NCBI RefSeq assembly: GCF_006228325.1
Contig: NZ_CP040231.1
Coordinates: 62,001 to 126,000 of the forward strand
Direction: 5' to 3'
DNA length: 64,000 nt
Source of the DNA: Streptococcus sp. 1643
GTDB lineage: Bacteria > Bacillota > Bacilli > Lactobacillales > Streptococcaceae
Positions 16,261 through 24,848 of the stretch are shown one piece after another (the first letter of the stretch is position 1; each line of letters starts with the position of its first letter). The translations under genes and the position numbers were made by a program. The notes beneath the pieces are model-generated. The model was not told where the DNA came from. It saw nothing but the letters and a program-made list of their open reading frames with translations, and made no database searches.

Positions 16261-16491
16261 AGTAGGCCTAGACAAAATGGAGGCTAGATTCTATTGGTTT
16301 GGCTTCTTGTACAAGATAATATAAAAGGGTATACATTACCTGATGCAGATTTGTGCTTTTTTATTATTGAATTTGGTATTTTGGTGATAGTCCTCAATCA
16401 CTTTGCCAAAACAGAAACCGACCTCTCCAGCAGTGCAACGATTTCTTAAATGTATGGAAGAAGAGTTTTCTGGCTTGCTAAAGTCAACTCC

Positions 16492-16519
16492 TTGACACTC
16501 CGTCAGCTTTTGATACAAT
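16492..16519 (+). promoter_or_regulatory. Promoter of the nucleoside phosphorylase
   Basis: TTGACA (16492-16497), 16-bp spacer, TACAAT (16514-16519). The region 16261-16491 shows no convincing gene. Confidence 0.8.
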
Positions 16520-16544
16520 AGTACAAAATTAGAGGAGGTGGGTT

Positions 16545-17310
16545 ATGATTCAGAAACATGCGATTCCCATTTTGGAGTTTGATGACAATCCCCAGGCGGT
16601 CCTTATGCCAACACATGAGGGATTGGACTTAAAGTTGCCAAAGAAGTGCATCTATGCGTTTTTGGAGGAAGAGATTGACCGCTACGCTAAGGAAGTAGGG
16701 GCGGACTGTGTTGGTGAGTTCGTTTCGGCCACCAAGACGTATCCAGTCTACGTCCTCAACTACAAGGGCGAGGAGATCTGTCTGGCCCAGGCGCCCGTAG
16801 GCTCAGCCCCAGCGGCCCAGTTTATGGATTGGTTGATTGGTTATGGTGTGGAGCAAATCATTTCCACTGGTACCTGTGGCGTCCTAGCCGATATAGAGGA
16901 GAATGCCTTTCTCATCCCTGTTCGCGCTTTGCGAGATGAGGGGACCAGCTACCATTATGTAGCGCCTTCTCGTTATATGGAGATGCAGATTGAGGCTGTC
17001 TCTGCCATTGAGCAAGTCTTGGAACAAAGAGGCATTCCTTATGAGGAAGTTATGACCTGGACGACAGATGGTTTTTACCGAGAGACAGCTGAAAAGGTTG
17101 CCTATCGCAAGGAAGAAAGGCTGTGCTGTTGTGGAGATGGAGTGCTCTGCTCTTGCAGCAGTAGCTCAGCTACGTGGAGTTGTCTGGGGAGAACTGCTCT
17201 TTACCGCAGATTCCTTGACGGATCTAGATAACTACGACAGTCGTGACTGGGGTTCAGAAGCTTTTGATAAGGCGCTTGAACTCTGTCTTGCTATTGTGCA
17301 TCACATGTGA
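16545..17310 (+). pseudogene. Nucleoside phosphorylase (Udp/Pnp family), frameshifted
   Basis: The N-terminal ~190 codons read normally: the phosphate-binding APVGSAPAAQ segment, ISTGTCGVLAD, and EVMTWTTDGFYRETAEK. The frame then breaks at GAAGAAAGG (17113-17120). Removing one A from the run at 17116-17118 restores GCAVVEMECSALAAVAQLRG, the family's nucleoside-binding EME motif, and an intact C-terminus ending at 17310. The full-length product would be about 255 aa, normal for uridine-phosphorylase-like enzymes that split nucleosides with phosphate. GAGGAGGTGGG precedes the ATG. Either a recent inactivation or a sequencing error. Confidence 0.85.
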
Positions 17311-17328
17311 GTGCTCTTACTGTTTTTA

Positions 17329-17337
17329 TGGTACAAT
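17329..17337 (+). promoter_or_regulatory. Extended -10 promoter of trkH
   Basis: TGGTACAAT is an extended -10 with TACAAT at 17332-17337. Only 6 bases separate it from the trkH ATG, so transcription should start at or next to the initiation codon. Confidence 0.65.
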
Positions 17338-17343
17338 GTAGCT

Positions 17344-18723
17344 ATGTTATTCAAATCTTTTTTGGAAAAAATCAAGACGACTCTGGTTCGATTATCACCA
17401 GCCCGTCGTATCTTTTTAAGTTTTGCCCTAGTTATCTTCTTGGGTTCGCTCCTTTTAAGTCTTCCCTTTGTGCAAGCAGCAACGTCACAAGCGACCTACT
17501 TTGATCATCTCTTTACAACGGTGTCCATGGTATGTGTGACAGGGCTCTTCACCCTGCCAGTGGCCTCTACTTATAATATATGGGGCCAGTTGATCTGTAT
17601 GCTCTTGATCCAGATTGGCGGTTTGGGGCTTATGACCTTTATCGGAATCTTTTATATCCAAGGCAAGCAAAAGCTCAGTCTTCGTGGCCGTGAGACCATT
17701 CAAGAAAGTTTTGGTTATGGAGAAACCCAGTCTCTAAAGGATTTCATCCGCTCGATCTTTCTGACGACTTTTTTGGTGGAAGGGATTGGTGCCTTTCTCC
17801 TGAGTTTCCGCTTCATTCCTGAATTTGGCTGGGGACGAGGGGTGTTAACCTCTATCTTTTTGGCTGTTTCAGCCTTCTGTAATGCTGGATTTGATAATTT
17901 TGGAAGTACGAGTTTGCTAGCTTTTCAAACGGACCCCTTGATCAATCTAGTGATTGCAGGTTTGATTATCACTGGTGGCCTAGGATTTATGGTCTGGTTT
18001 GACCTAGCAACCCAGTTTGGGAAAAAGAAAAAACGCCGCCTGCGTTTCCATACCAAGTTGGTTCTCTTTTTAACGGCGGGAATTCTGCTCTTTGGAACCG
18101 TATCGACTTTGTTCATCGAGTGGAACAATCCTGGGACGATTGGAAATCTCAGCGCTCCAGAGAAATTGCTGGTTAGTTTCTTCCAGACCGTCAGTATGAG
18201 AACGGCAGGCTTTGCTTCCATTGACTACACCCAGGCTCGACCGGTGACCTTGTTCATCTATATCCTACAGATGTTTCTGGGAGGGGCACCTGGGGGGACA
18301 GCAGGGGGGCTCAAGATTACGACCTTCTTTGTCTTGTTGGTCTTCGCTCGTAGCGAACTATTGGGCTTGCCTCATGCCAATGTGGCTCGGAGGACCATTG
18401 AACCCCGAACCGTGCAAAAATCTTTCAGTGTCTTTATTATCTTCTTGCTGACCTTCTTGCTGGGCTTGATCCTGCTAGGGATAACAGCAGAGGGGAATCC
18501 GCGTTTTATTTACCTCATGTTTGAGACCATTTCAGCCCTTGCGACAGTTGGGGTGACGGCAAATTTAACACCAGAGCTAGGCAAGATAGCCCTCAGCATC
18601 GTTATGTTGTTGATGTTTATTGGCCGTATTGGTCCCTTGACATTACTGGTCAGTGTAGCGGAATACCAGCCAGACAAGAAAGATACGATTCACTATATGA
18701 AAGCAGATATCACTATCGGATAA
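17344..18723 (+). CDS. trkH: Potassium uptake channel subunit TrkH/KtrB
   Basis: 459 aa membrane protein of the Trk/Ktr superfamily with four M1-P-M2 repeats; pore-loop glycine motifs are seen in SMVCVTGLFTLP, AFCNAGFDNFG, MRTAGFASID and ISALATVGVTAN. It takes up potassium with the regulatory subunit encoded 13 bases downstream. The ATG at 17344 is preferred to a GTG at 17311, which lies upstream of the -10. There is no ribosome-binding site before 17344, consistent with a leaderless transcript. In S. pneumoniae the orthologous pair responds to cyclic di-AMP. Confidence 0.9.
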   Translation: MLFKSFLEKIKTTLVRLSPARRIFLSFALVIFLGSLLLSLPFVQAATSQATYFDHLFTTVSMVCVTGLFTLPVASTYNIWGQLICMLLIQIGGLGLMTFIGIFYIQGKQKLSLRGRETIQESFGYGETQSLKDFIRSIFLTTFLVEGIGAFLLSFRFIPEFGWGRGVLTSIFLAVSAFCNAGFDNFGSTSLLAFQTDPLINLVIAGLIITGGLGFMVWFDLATQFGKKKKRRLRFHTKLVLFLTAGILLFGTVSTLFIEWNNPGTIGNLSAPEKLLVSFFQTVSMRTAGFASIDYTQARPVTLFIYILQMFLGGAPGGTAGGLKITTFFVLLVFARSELLGLPHANVARRTIEPRTVQKSFSVFIIFLLTFLLGLILLGITAEGNPRFIYLMFETISALATVGVTANLTPELGKIALSIVMLLMFIGRIGPLTLLVSVAEYQPDKKDTIHYMKADITIG

Positions 18724-18736
18724 GAAAGGAAGAACG

Positions 18737-19402
18737 ATGTCAGATCGGACAATTGGAATTTTAGGCTTGGGAATTTTTGGGAGCAGTGTTTTGGCTGCCC
18801 TAGCCAAGCATAACATGAATATCATCGCTATTGATGACCACGAGGAACGCATTAATCAATTTGAACCTGTGCTGGCGCGTGGAGTAGTTGGAGATATCAC
18901 GGATGAAGAACTCCTTCTATCAGCAGGGATTGACACCTGTGATACCGTAGTTGTCGCAACGGGTGAAAATCTGGAGTCCAGTGTTCTCGCGGTTATGCAC
19001 TGCAAGAGTCTAGGAGTGCCGACTGTTATTGCCAAGGTCAAAAGTCATACAGCTAAAAAGGTTCTAGAAAAAATTGGCGCAGACGCAGTCATCTCACCAG
19101 AGTTTGAAATGGGGCGCTCATTGGCGCAGACTATTCTCTTTCATAACAGCGTAGACGTCTTTCAGCTGGACAAGAATGTATCGATTGTCGAGATGAAAAT
19201 CCCCCAATCATGGGTAGGTAAAAGCCTCAGTCAGTTGGATTTGCGTGGGCGATACAACCTCAACGTACTTGGTTTTCGTGCCTACGAAAATGCTCCTCTG
19301 GATGTCCAATTCGGACCCAATGACCTTTTGCAGGCAGATGCCTACATCATGGCCGTCATTAATAACCAACATCTGGACACCCTAGCTGAACTGAGTGAGT
19401 AG
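18737..19402 (+). CDS. cabP: Potassium channel regulatory subunit, RCK domain (CabP/TrkA/KtrA)
   Basis: 221 aa cytosolic protein with an N-terminal Rossmann RCK_N domain (GILGLGIFGSSVLAALAKHN nucleotide-binding loop, conserved Asp in IIAIDDHEE) and a C-terminal RCK_C domain (about residues 140-221) that binds cyclic di-AMP in the pneumococcal protein CabP. It gates the TrkH partner, shutting potassium uptake when cyclic di-AMP is high. AAAGGAAGAA precedes the ATG. It forms an operon with trkH. Confidence 0.9.
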   Translation: MSDRTIGILGLGIFGSSVLAALAKHNMNIIAIDDHEERINQFEPVLARGVVGDITDEELLLSAGIDTCDTVVVATGENLESSVLAVMHCKSLGVPTVIAKVKSHTAKKVLEKIGADAVISPEFEMGRSLAQTILFHNSVDVFQLDKNVSIVEMKIPQSWVGKSLSQLDLRGRYNLNVLGFRAYENAPLDVQFGPNDLLQADAYIMAVINNQHLDTLAELSE

Positions 19403-19454
19403 GAGAGGAAGGGTACTCTCTATCCCAATAATTAACGAGTCAATATAAGTATTT

Positions 19455-19520
19455 TATAAGAGGGATTTAAGAAAAATTTTAACTTTTTCTTAATCCTTTT
19501 TAATTTTAGGAGATTATACT
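19455..19520 (+). promoter_or_regulatory. pavB promoter with 11-bp phased hexamers
   Basis: TATAAG (19455), TTTAAG (19466), TTTTAA (19477), TCTTAA (19488) and TTTAAT (19499) recur at 11-bp spacing ahead of TATACT (19515-19520). Such arrays suit an OmpR-type response regulator. RR08, encoded directly downstream of pavB and known to control pavB in S. pneumoniae, is the natural candidate. The match is loose and the region is AT-rich, so chance contributes. Confidence 0.5.
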
Positions 19521-19558
19521 AGAGTCATCAAAAAAAAGAAAACTCTAAGGAGAATCCT

Positions 19559-22093
19559 ATGAAATTCAATCCAAATCAGAGATATACTCGTTGGTCAATT
19601 CGCCGTCTCAGTGTCGGTGTTGCTTCAGTTGTTGTGGCTAGCGGCTTCTTTGTCCTAGTCGGTCAACCAAGTTCTGCACGTGCTGATGTCGTCAATCCGA
19701 CTCCTGCCCAAGTCGTGCCAGACGCTACTTCGGTGAGTGAAAAGAGCGACTTACCAGCAGAGGTTCTCAAAAAAGCAGTCGATGTAGCTCTTCCTTCAGA
19801 ACAAGCAGACTCAGCACCTAAAGCAAGTTTAGATGCGACCAGCTCTTCAGAGAAAGCGGACGCAACTGCTAAAGACCCGGTAGTAGCACCAAAAGAAGAA
19901 ATGCAAGCACAACCTGACTCTAAGAAAGAAACAGAAGATGTAGTTAAACCTGAGGAAAGTCCTGCGTCTACAGTTTCTGGACAAGACCGTGAAGCCAGTG
20001 AAGCGCAACCAGCGACTACTCCAGCCGAAGTACAAAAAGGTGTGGCTGACAACACCAAAGATACAGTAGATGTCCCAGCTTCTTATTTGGATAGAGCTAA
20101 TTTCCCAGGTCCATTTACAGCTGGTGTCAATCAAGTCATTCCATACGAATTCTTCGCTGGTGACGGCATGTTGACTCGCCTGATCTTGAAAGCCTCTGAT
20201 AAGGCTCCATGGTCAGACAACGGAACAGCTAAAAATCCCGCTCTCCCACCGGTAGAGAAATTGGGCAAAGGCCTTTACTTCTACGAAGTGGATTTAGCAG
20301 GCACCCAAGGAAAATCAGATAAAGAGTTTCTTGACCTCTTAAAACAAAATGGTACACAAAGCTATAAGGCAACCATCAAAGTGTACGGTGCAAAAGACGG
20401 CAAACCTGACCTAACTAATCTGGTAGCGACTAAAGATTTGGATGTTAACTTGAATGGTTTGACCACCCCGGCTGAAGTACAAAAAGGTGTGGCTGACAAC
20501 ACCAAAGACACAGTAGATGTCCCAGCTAGCTACCTTGACAAAGCCAATTTTCCAGGACCATTTACAGCTGGTGTCAACCAAGTTATTCCATACGAATTCT
20601 TCGCTGGAGATGGCATGTTGACTCGTCTTATCTTGAAAGCATCCGACAAGACTCCATGGTCAGACAACGGAACAGCTAAAAATCCCGCTCTCCCACCGGT
20701 AGAGAAATTGGGCAAAGGCCTTTACTTCTACGAAGTGGATTTAGCAGGCACCCAAGGAAAATCAGATAAAGAGTTTCTTGACCTCTTAAAACAAAATGGT
20801 ACACAAAGCTATAAGGCAACCATCAAAGTGTACGGTGCAAAAGACGGCAAGCCTGACTTAACTAATCTGGTAGCAACTAAAGATTTGACTGTTAATTTGA
20901 ATGGTTTGACCACTCCAGCTGAAGTGCAAAAAGGCGTGGCTGACAACACCAAAGATACAGTAGATGTTCCGGCTAGCTACCTTGACAAAGCCAATTTCCC
21001 AGGTCCATTTACAGCTGGTGTCAATCAAGTCATTCCATACGAATTCTTCGCTGGTGACGGCATGTTGACTCGCCTGATCTTGAAAGCCTCTGATAAGGCT
21101 CCATGGTCAGACAACGGAACAGCTAAAAATCCCGCTCTCCCACCGGTAGAGAAATTGGGCAAAGGCCTTTACTTCTACGAAGTGGATTTAGCAGGCACCC
21201 AAGGAAAATCAGATAAAGAGTTTCTTGACCTCTTAAAACAAAATGGTACACAAAGCTATAAGGCAACCATCAAAGTGTACGGTGCAAAAGACGGCAAGCC
21301 TGACTTAACTAATCTGGTAGCAACTAAAGATTTGACTGTTAATTTGAATGGTTTGACTACACCAAATCAGGTCAAAGAGTCTGTTGTTAACAATGTCAAA
21401 GACATGATTGATGTTCCAGCTAGCTACCTTGAAAAAGCAAATGTTCCGGGTCCATTCTTGGCCGGTGTCAACCAAGTTATTCCATACGAAGCTTTTGGTG
21501 GAGATGGTATGTTGACTCGCCTCTTGTTAAAAGCTTCAGACAAAGCCCCATGGTCAGACAACGGAACAGCTAAAAATCCTGCTCTATTGCCACTTGAAGG
21601 CTTGGCTAAAGGCCAATATTTCTACGAAGTGGATTTGAATGGCAATACTGTTGGCAAAGAAGGACAAGCCCTTCTAGATCAACTTCGAGCTAACGGAACA
21701 CATACATACCTAGCTACTGTTAAAGTCTATGGCTCTAAAGATGGCAAACCTGATTTGACCAATCTGATTGCTACTCGTCAAGTAACGATTCGACTTCGTG
21801 GAAAAGAAATGGCGACAATACCATCTCAACAAGGTCAGATGAATACGAAGCCTTCTGAAACAGGCTCTACAGGTACGACTGAGGGTATGATGGGTACAAA
21901 TCACCATATGTCAGATATGAAGGTCGATCAACCAGCTTCTAGCCAAATGGCTAATATGATGAAAAAAGATGATAAAGCGATGCTACCAAATACTGGGGAA
22001 GCTCAAACAGCTACAGCTGGCCTTGGTATCTTTGGTCTAGCCTTGGCAGGTCTTGTTGGACTTTTGGGTTTGACAAGCAAACGAGAAGATTAA
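19559..22093 (+). CDS. pavB: PavB-like SSURE-repeat cell-wall adhesin
   Basis: 844 aa surface protein. It has a YSIRK-G/S-type signal (WSIRRLSVGVASVVVASGFF), a charged Ala/Ser/Glu-rich stalk (about residues 43-150), four SSURE repeats of 149 residues, a Met/His-rich spacer, and an LPNTGEA sortase signal followed by a helix and TSKRED. SSURE domains in pneumococcal PavB bind fibronectin and plasminogen. Repeats 1-3 are almost identical; the fourth is diverged (GNTVGKEGQALLDQL). AAGGAGAAT lies before the ATG. The rr08/hk08 pair follows. Repeat number varies among strains, so assembly of this region deserves care. Confidence 0.92.
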   Translation: MKFNPNQRYTRWSIRRLSVGVASVVVASGFFVLVGQPSSARADVVNPTPAQVVPDATSVSEKSDLPAEVLKKAVDVALPSEQADSAPKASLDATSSSEKADATAKDPVVAPKEEMQAQPDSKKETEDVVKPEESPASTVSGQDREASEAQPATTPAEVQKGVADNTKDTVDVPASYLDRANFPGPFTAGVNQVIPYEFFAGDGMLTRLILKASDKAPWSDNGTAKNPALPPVEKLGKGLYFYEVDLAGTQGKSDKEFLDLLKQNGTQSYKATIKVYGAKDGKPDLTNLVATKDLDVNLNGLTTPAEVQKGVADNTKDTVDVPASYLDKANFPGPFTAGVNQVIPYEFFAGDGMLTRLILKASDKTPWSDNGTAKNPALPPVEKLGKGLYFYEVDLAGTQGKSDKEFLDLLKQNGTQSYKATIKVYGAKDGKPDLTNLVATKDLTVNLNGLTTPAEVQKGVADNTKDTVDVPASYLDKANFPGPFTAGVNQVIPYEFFAGDGMLTRLILKASDKAPWSDNGTAKNPALPPVEKLGKGLYFYEVDLAGTQGKSDKEFLDLLKQNGTQSYKATIKVYGAKDGKPDLTNLVATKDLTVNLNGLTTPNQVKESVVNNVKDMIDVPASYLEKANVPGPFLAGVNQVIPYEAFGGDGMLTRLLLKASDKAPWSDNGTAKNPALLPLEGLAKGQYFYEVDLNGNTVGKEGQALLDQLRANGTHTYLATVKVYGSKDGKPDLTNLIATRQVTIRLRGKEMATIPSQQGQMNTKPSETGSTGTTEGMMGTNHHMSDMKVDQPASSQMANMMKKDDKAMLPNTGEAQTATAGLGIFGLALAGLVGLLGLTSKRED
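20015..21805 (+). repeat. Four tandem SSURE-coding repeats of 447 bp
   Basis: Units start at 20015, 20462, 20909 and 21356, exactly 447 bp apart. The second halves of units 1-3 are essentially identical; in the first half units 1 and 3 match each other while unit 2 differs at many silent sites. This mosaic indicates exchange between units. Unit 4 is clearly divergent. Confidence 0.92.
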
Positions 22094-22123
22094 GATTCAA
22101 ATCACTTAAACATTAGAGAAAAT

Positions 22124-22151
22124 AGTGTTATACTAAAGCAAGTATAACACT
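22124..22151. terminator. Perfect inverted repeat between pavB and rr08
   Basis: AGTGTTATACT (22124-22134) and AGTATAACACT (22141-22151) form an 11-bp perfect stem with a 6-base loop. It lacks a strong T tail and includes TATACT, so it may be a weak terminator or an operator over a promoter for rr08. Confidence 0.5.
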
Positions 22152-22173
22152 GTTCTTATCGAAGGAGTGTCAG

Positions 22174-22872
22174 ATGAAAAAGACAATTTTGCTGGTTGAT
22201 GATGAGATAGATATTCTAGATATTCAAAACCGCTATCTTATACAGGCAGGTTACGATGTTTTGGTCGCCCATGATGGTAAGGAGGGATTAGAGCTTTTCA
22301 GAAAAAAATCTATCGATCTTATTATCACAGATATCATGATGCCCAATATGGACGGTTATGATTTTATCAGTGAAGTTCAGTATATCGCTCCGGATCAACC
22401 CTTCCTCTTTACAACTGCTAAGACAAGCGAACAGGATAAGATTTATGGATTAAGTTTGGGGGCAGATGATTTTATAGTCAAACCCTTTAGCCCACGCGAA
22501 TTGGTTTTAAGAGTGAATAATATCTTGCGTCGCCTTAGCCGTGGAAGAGAGACAGAACAGATTGAGTTTGGTGACTTAGTGATCAACCATGTGACTCATG
22601 AGGTTCGCATTGGGGAGCAACCTTTGGAATTGACAGTAAAATCCTTTGAACTTCTATGGATATTAGCCAGCAATCCCGAGAGAGTCTTTTCAAAGACGGA
22701 ACTTTACGAGAAGGTATGGCAAGAGGACTATGTGGATGATACCAATACACTCAATGTTCATATCCATGCTTTGAGGCAAGAGTTGACCAAGTATACGAAT
22801 TCAAATGCTCCCGCTATCAAAACTGTCTGGGGTTTGGGCTATAAGATGGAAAGGCCAAGAGGTAGAAAATGA
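22174..22872 (+). CDS. rr08: TCS08-type response regulator (OmpR family)
   Basis: 232 aa. Receiver domain (residues 1-120) with acidic pocket VDDE, phospho-acceptor Asp53 (IITDIMMPNMD), conserved Thr and Lys (FLFTTAK, FIVKPFSP). A winged-helix trans_reg_C domain follows (about 135-230) ending in TVWGLGYKMERP. GAAGGAG precedes the ATG. The stop overlaps the kinase start (ATGA). The position between pavB and rpsD matches TCS08 of S. pneumoniae, which controls adhesion genes including pavB. Confidence 0.92.
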   Translation: MKKTILLVDDEIDILDIQNRYLIQAGYDVLVAHDGKEGLELFRKKSIDLIITDIMMPNMDGYDFISEVQYIAPDQPFLFTTAKTSEQDKIYGLSLGADDFIVKPFSPRELVLRVNNILRRLSRGRETEQIEFGDLVINHVTHEVRIGEQPLELTVKSFELLWILASNPERVFSKTELYEKVWQEDYVDDTNTLNVHIHALRQELTKYTNSNAPAIKTVWGLGYKMERPRGRK

Positions 22873-23903
22873 AATTAAAAAACTATATTTTAGTGGGGTA
22901 TCTAGTGTCGACTCTACTAACGATTTTGGTCGTTTTCTGGGCAGTCCAACGAATGTTGATTGAGAAAAGTGAAGTTTACTTTCTAGTTGGAATGACCTTG
23001 ATTGCTAGTTTCATTGGCGCTGCAGTGAGCATCTTTCTTTTGTCGCCAGTGTTCTCTTCTCTGAAACATTTGAAAAAACAAGCTCAGGATATAGCAAGCA
23101 AGGATTTCAGCACAGAAATTGAAACCAAGGGCCCATTAGAATTTCAAGAACTGGGCCAGGCTTTTAATGACATGTCCCACAATTTGCAGGCCACCTTTCA
23201 ATCACTTGATGAGAGCGAGCAAGAAAAGAGAATGATGATTGCGCAGCTCTCTCACGATATTAAAACTCCCATTACCTCCATTCAGGTTACTGTGGAGGGA
23301 ATTCTAGATGGAGTGATCAAGGAAGAGGAGCGGCTCCACTACTTAGCCACGATTGGTCGGCAAACTGAGCGTCTAAACAAGCTAGTGGAGGAATTGGATG
23401 TTTTGACTCTTAATACACAACCTCAAGAAACTACTGATGAGGAAGTCGAAGAGGTCTTTTTAGATCAGCTGTTGATTGAGTCAATGAGTGAATTTCAACT
23501 CCAGATTGAACAAGAGGAGCGAGACGTTTACATTCAAGTGTCACCTGAGTTGGCGAAAATCAAGAGCCATTCTGACAAACTTTCTCGCATTTTGGTTAAT
23601 TTGTTAAACAATGCCTTTAAATATTCAGAACCAGGAACCAGAATCGAGGTTCTTGCCCAATTAACAGAACAAGAGCTGACAATCAGTGTGAAAGACGAGG
23701 GTCAGGGGATCCTTCCTGAAGATTTGGAAAAGATCTTTAAACGACTTTATCGTGTAGAAACTTCGCGCAATATGAAGACGGGTGGGCATGGCTTAGGTCT
23801 TGCGATCGCACGAGAACTAGCCCATCAGCTTGGTGGCGAAATCACAGCAGAAAGTCAATATGGCTTAGGAAGCAAGTTTACATTCAGCCTTAATTTGAAA
23901 TAA
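22869..23903 (+). CDS. hk08: TCS08-type sensor histidine kinase
   Basis: 344 aa kinase with two N-terminal helices (about residues 7-27 and 36-60) separated by only a few residues, so it has almost no external sensor and may be an intramembrane-sensing type. HAMP follows (60-115), then HisKA with phospho-accepting His129 (QLSHDIKTPITS), and the ATPase domain with N box (RILVNLLNNAFKYS), G1 (VKDEGQGI) and G2 (GGHGLGLAI). It is translationally coupled to rr08 by a 4-base overlap. Confidence 0.92.
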   Translation: MKLKNYILVGYLVSTLLTILVVFWAVQRMLIEKSEVYFLVGMTLIASFIGAAVSIFLLSPVFSSLKHLKKQAQDIASKDFSTEIETKGPLEFQELGQAFNDMSHNLQATFQSLDESEQEKRMMIAQLSHDIKTPITSIQVTVEGILDGVIKEEERLHYLATIGRQTERLNKLVEELDVLTLNTQPQETTDEEVEEVFLDQLLIESMSEFQLQIEQEERDVYIQVSPELAKIKSHSDKLSRILVNLLNNAFKYSEPGTRIEVLAQLTEQELTISVKDEGQGILPEDLEKIFKRLYRVETSRNMKTGGHGLGLAIARELAHQLGGEITAESQYGLGSKFTFSLNLK

Positions 23904-23917
23904 AGCCGTAAAATCCC

Positions 23918-23946
23918 TTTACAAATCTAGCTTTTCATGGTACAAT
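23918..23946 (+). promoter_or_regulatory. rpsD promoter
   Basis: TTTACA (23918-23923), 17-bp spacer, TACAAT (23941-23946) with TGG before it (extended -10). The transcript would carry a ~150-base leader. Confidence 0.75.
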
Positions 23947-23952
23947 AGCCTT

Positions 23953-24090
23953 TGTGTGAAATAGCAGCAGGAAAGCATGAAGCTCGTCAACAGGTGTCTT
24001 ATGACAAGTAACCTTGGCTGTTTAGGCGAAGGGCATCTGCACGAATCAGGGCTTTCTAAGTGACTATTTCCACCGAAATATTATTTATAT
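23953..24090 (+). ncRNA. Structured leader of rpsD, likely S4 autoregulatory element
   Basis: Nested pairings can be traced: AAATAG with CTATTT closes the domain, GAAAGC pairs with GCTTTC inside it, AACAG with CTGTT, AGGT with ACCT, and a TGTC-TTAT-GACA hairpin at the tip. S4 represses its own mRNA through a structured leader in Bacillus, so an analogous control is likely. Assignment rests on position and folding by eye. Confidence 0.6.
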
Positions 24091-24105
24091 CAGGAGGACA
24101 TACAA

Positions 24106-24717
24106 ATGTCACGTTATACAGGACCATCTTGGAAACAAGCTCGTCGCCTTGGCCTTTCACTTACAGGTACAGGTAAAGAATTGGCACGTCGTAACTACGT
24201 ACCAGGACAACACGGACCAAACAACCGTTCTAAATTGTCAGAATACGGTTTGCAATTGGCTGAAAAACAAAAACTTCGCTTCACTTACGGTGTAGGTGAA
24301 AAACAATTCCGTAACTTGTTCGTACAAGCTACAAAAATCAAAGGCGGAATCCTAGGTTTCAACTTCATGCTTCTTTTGGAACGTCGTTTGGATAACGTTG
24401 TTTACCGTCTTGGCCTTGCGACTACTCGTCGTCAAGCTCGTCAATTCGTAAACCACGGTCACATCCTTGTTGACGGAAAACGCGTTGATATCCCATCATA
24501 CCGCGTAACTCCAGGTCAAGTGATCTCAGTTCGTGAAAAATCATTGAAAGTTCCAGCAATCCTTGAAGCAGTAGAAGCTACTCTTGGACGTCCAGCATTC
24601 GTATCATTCGACGCTGAAAAATTGGAAGGTTCATTGACTCGCTTGCCAGAACGCGACGAAATCAACCCAGAAATCAACGAAGCACTTGTCGTTGAATTCT
24701 ACAACAAAATGCTTTAA
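24106..24717 (+). CDS. rpsD: 30S ribosomal protein S4
   Basis: 203 aa, primary 16S rRNA-binding protein that starts assembly of the 30S body. N-terminal [16 protein letters not shown] and the S4 RNA-binding domain ([38 protein letters not shown], about residues 90-150) are typical. Codon use is strongly biased, as in other highly expressed genes. CAGGAGGA precedes the ATG. Monocistronic with its own leader and terminator. Confidence 0.98.
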   Translation: MSRYTGPSWKQARRLGLSLTGTGKELARRNYVPGQHGPNNRSKLSEYGLQLAEKQKLRFTYGVGEKQFRNLFVQATKIKGGILGFNFMLLLERRLDNVVYRLGLATTRRQARQFVNHGHILVDGKRVDIPSYRVTPGQVISVREKSLKVPAILEAVEATLGRPAFVSFDAEKLEGSLTRLPERDEINPEINEALVVEFYNKML

Positions 24718-24737
24718 TTTTAAGAAATATCTTACAG

Positions 24738-24764
24738 AAAGCCTACAACAGTGGGCTTTTTGCT
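24738..24764 (+). terminator. rpsD terminator
   Basis: AAAGCCTAC, AACA loop, GTGGGCTTT, T run. Confidence 0.85.
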
Positions 24765-24811
24765 TTTTCTTAAAAAACTATAGAACACTTCTTAACTGTG
24801 AAGGGGGATAA

Positions 24812-24846
24812 AAAATTCCCTGCAAATTGAAATTGCAAGGAACTTT
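24812..24846 (-). terminator. Terminator of the HXXEE gene (minus strand)
   Basis: TTCCCTGCAA and TTGCAAGGAA pair with one mismatch around a 7-base loop; a T run follows on the minus strand. Confidence 0.75.
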
Positions 24847-24848
24847 TG

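Noticed and set aside
16336-16518. 60-codon minus-strand frame upstream of the phosphorylase
   Set aside because: No ribosome-binding site, overlaps the phosphorylase promoter, and the product resembles nothing I know; treated as noncoding.
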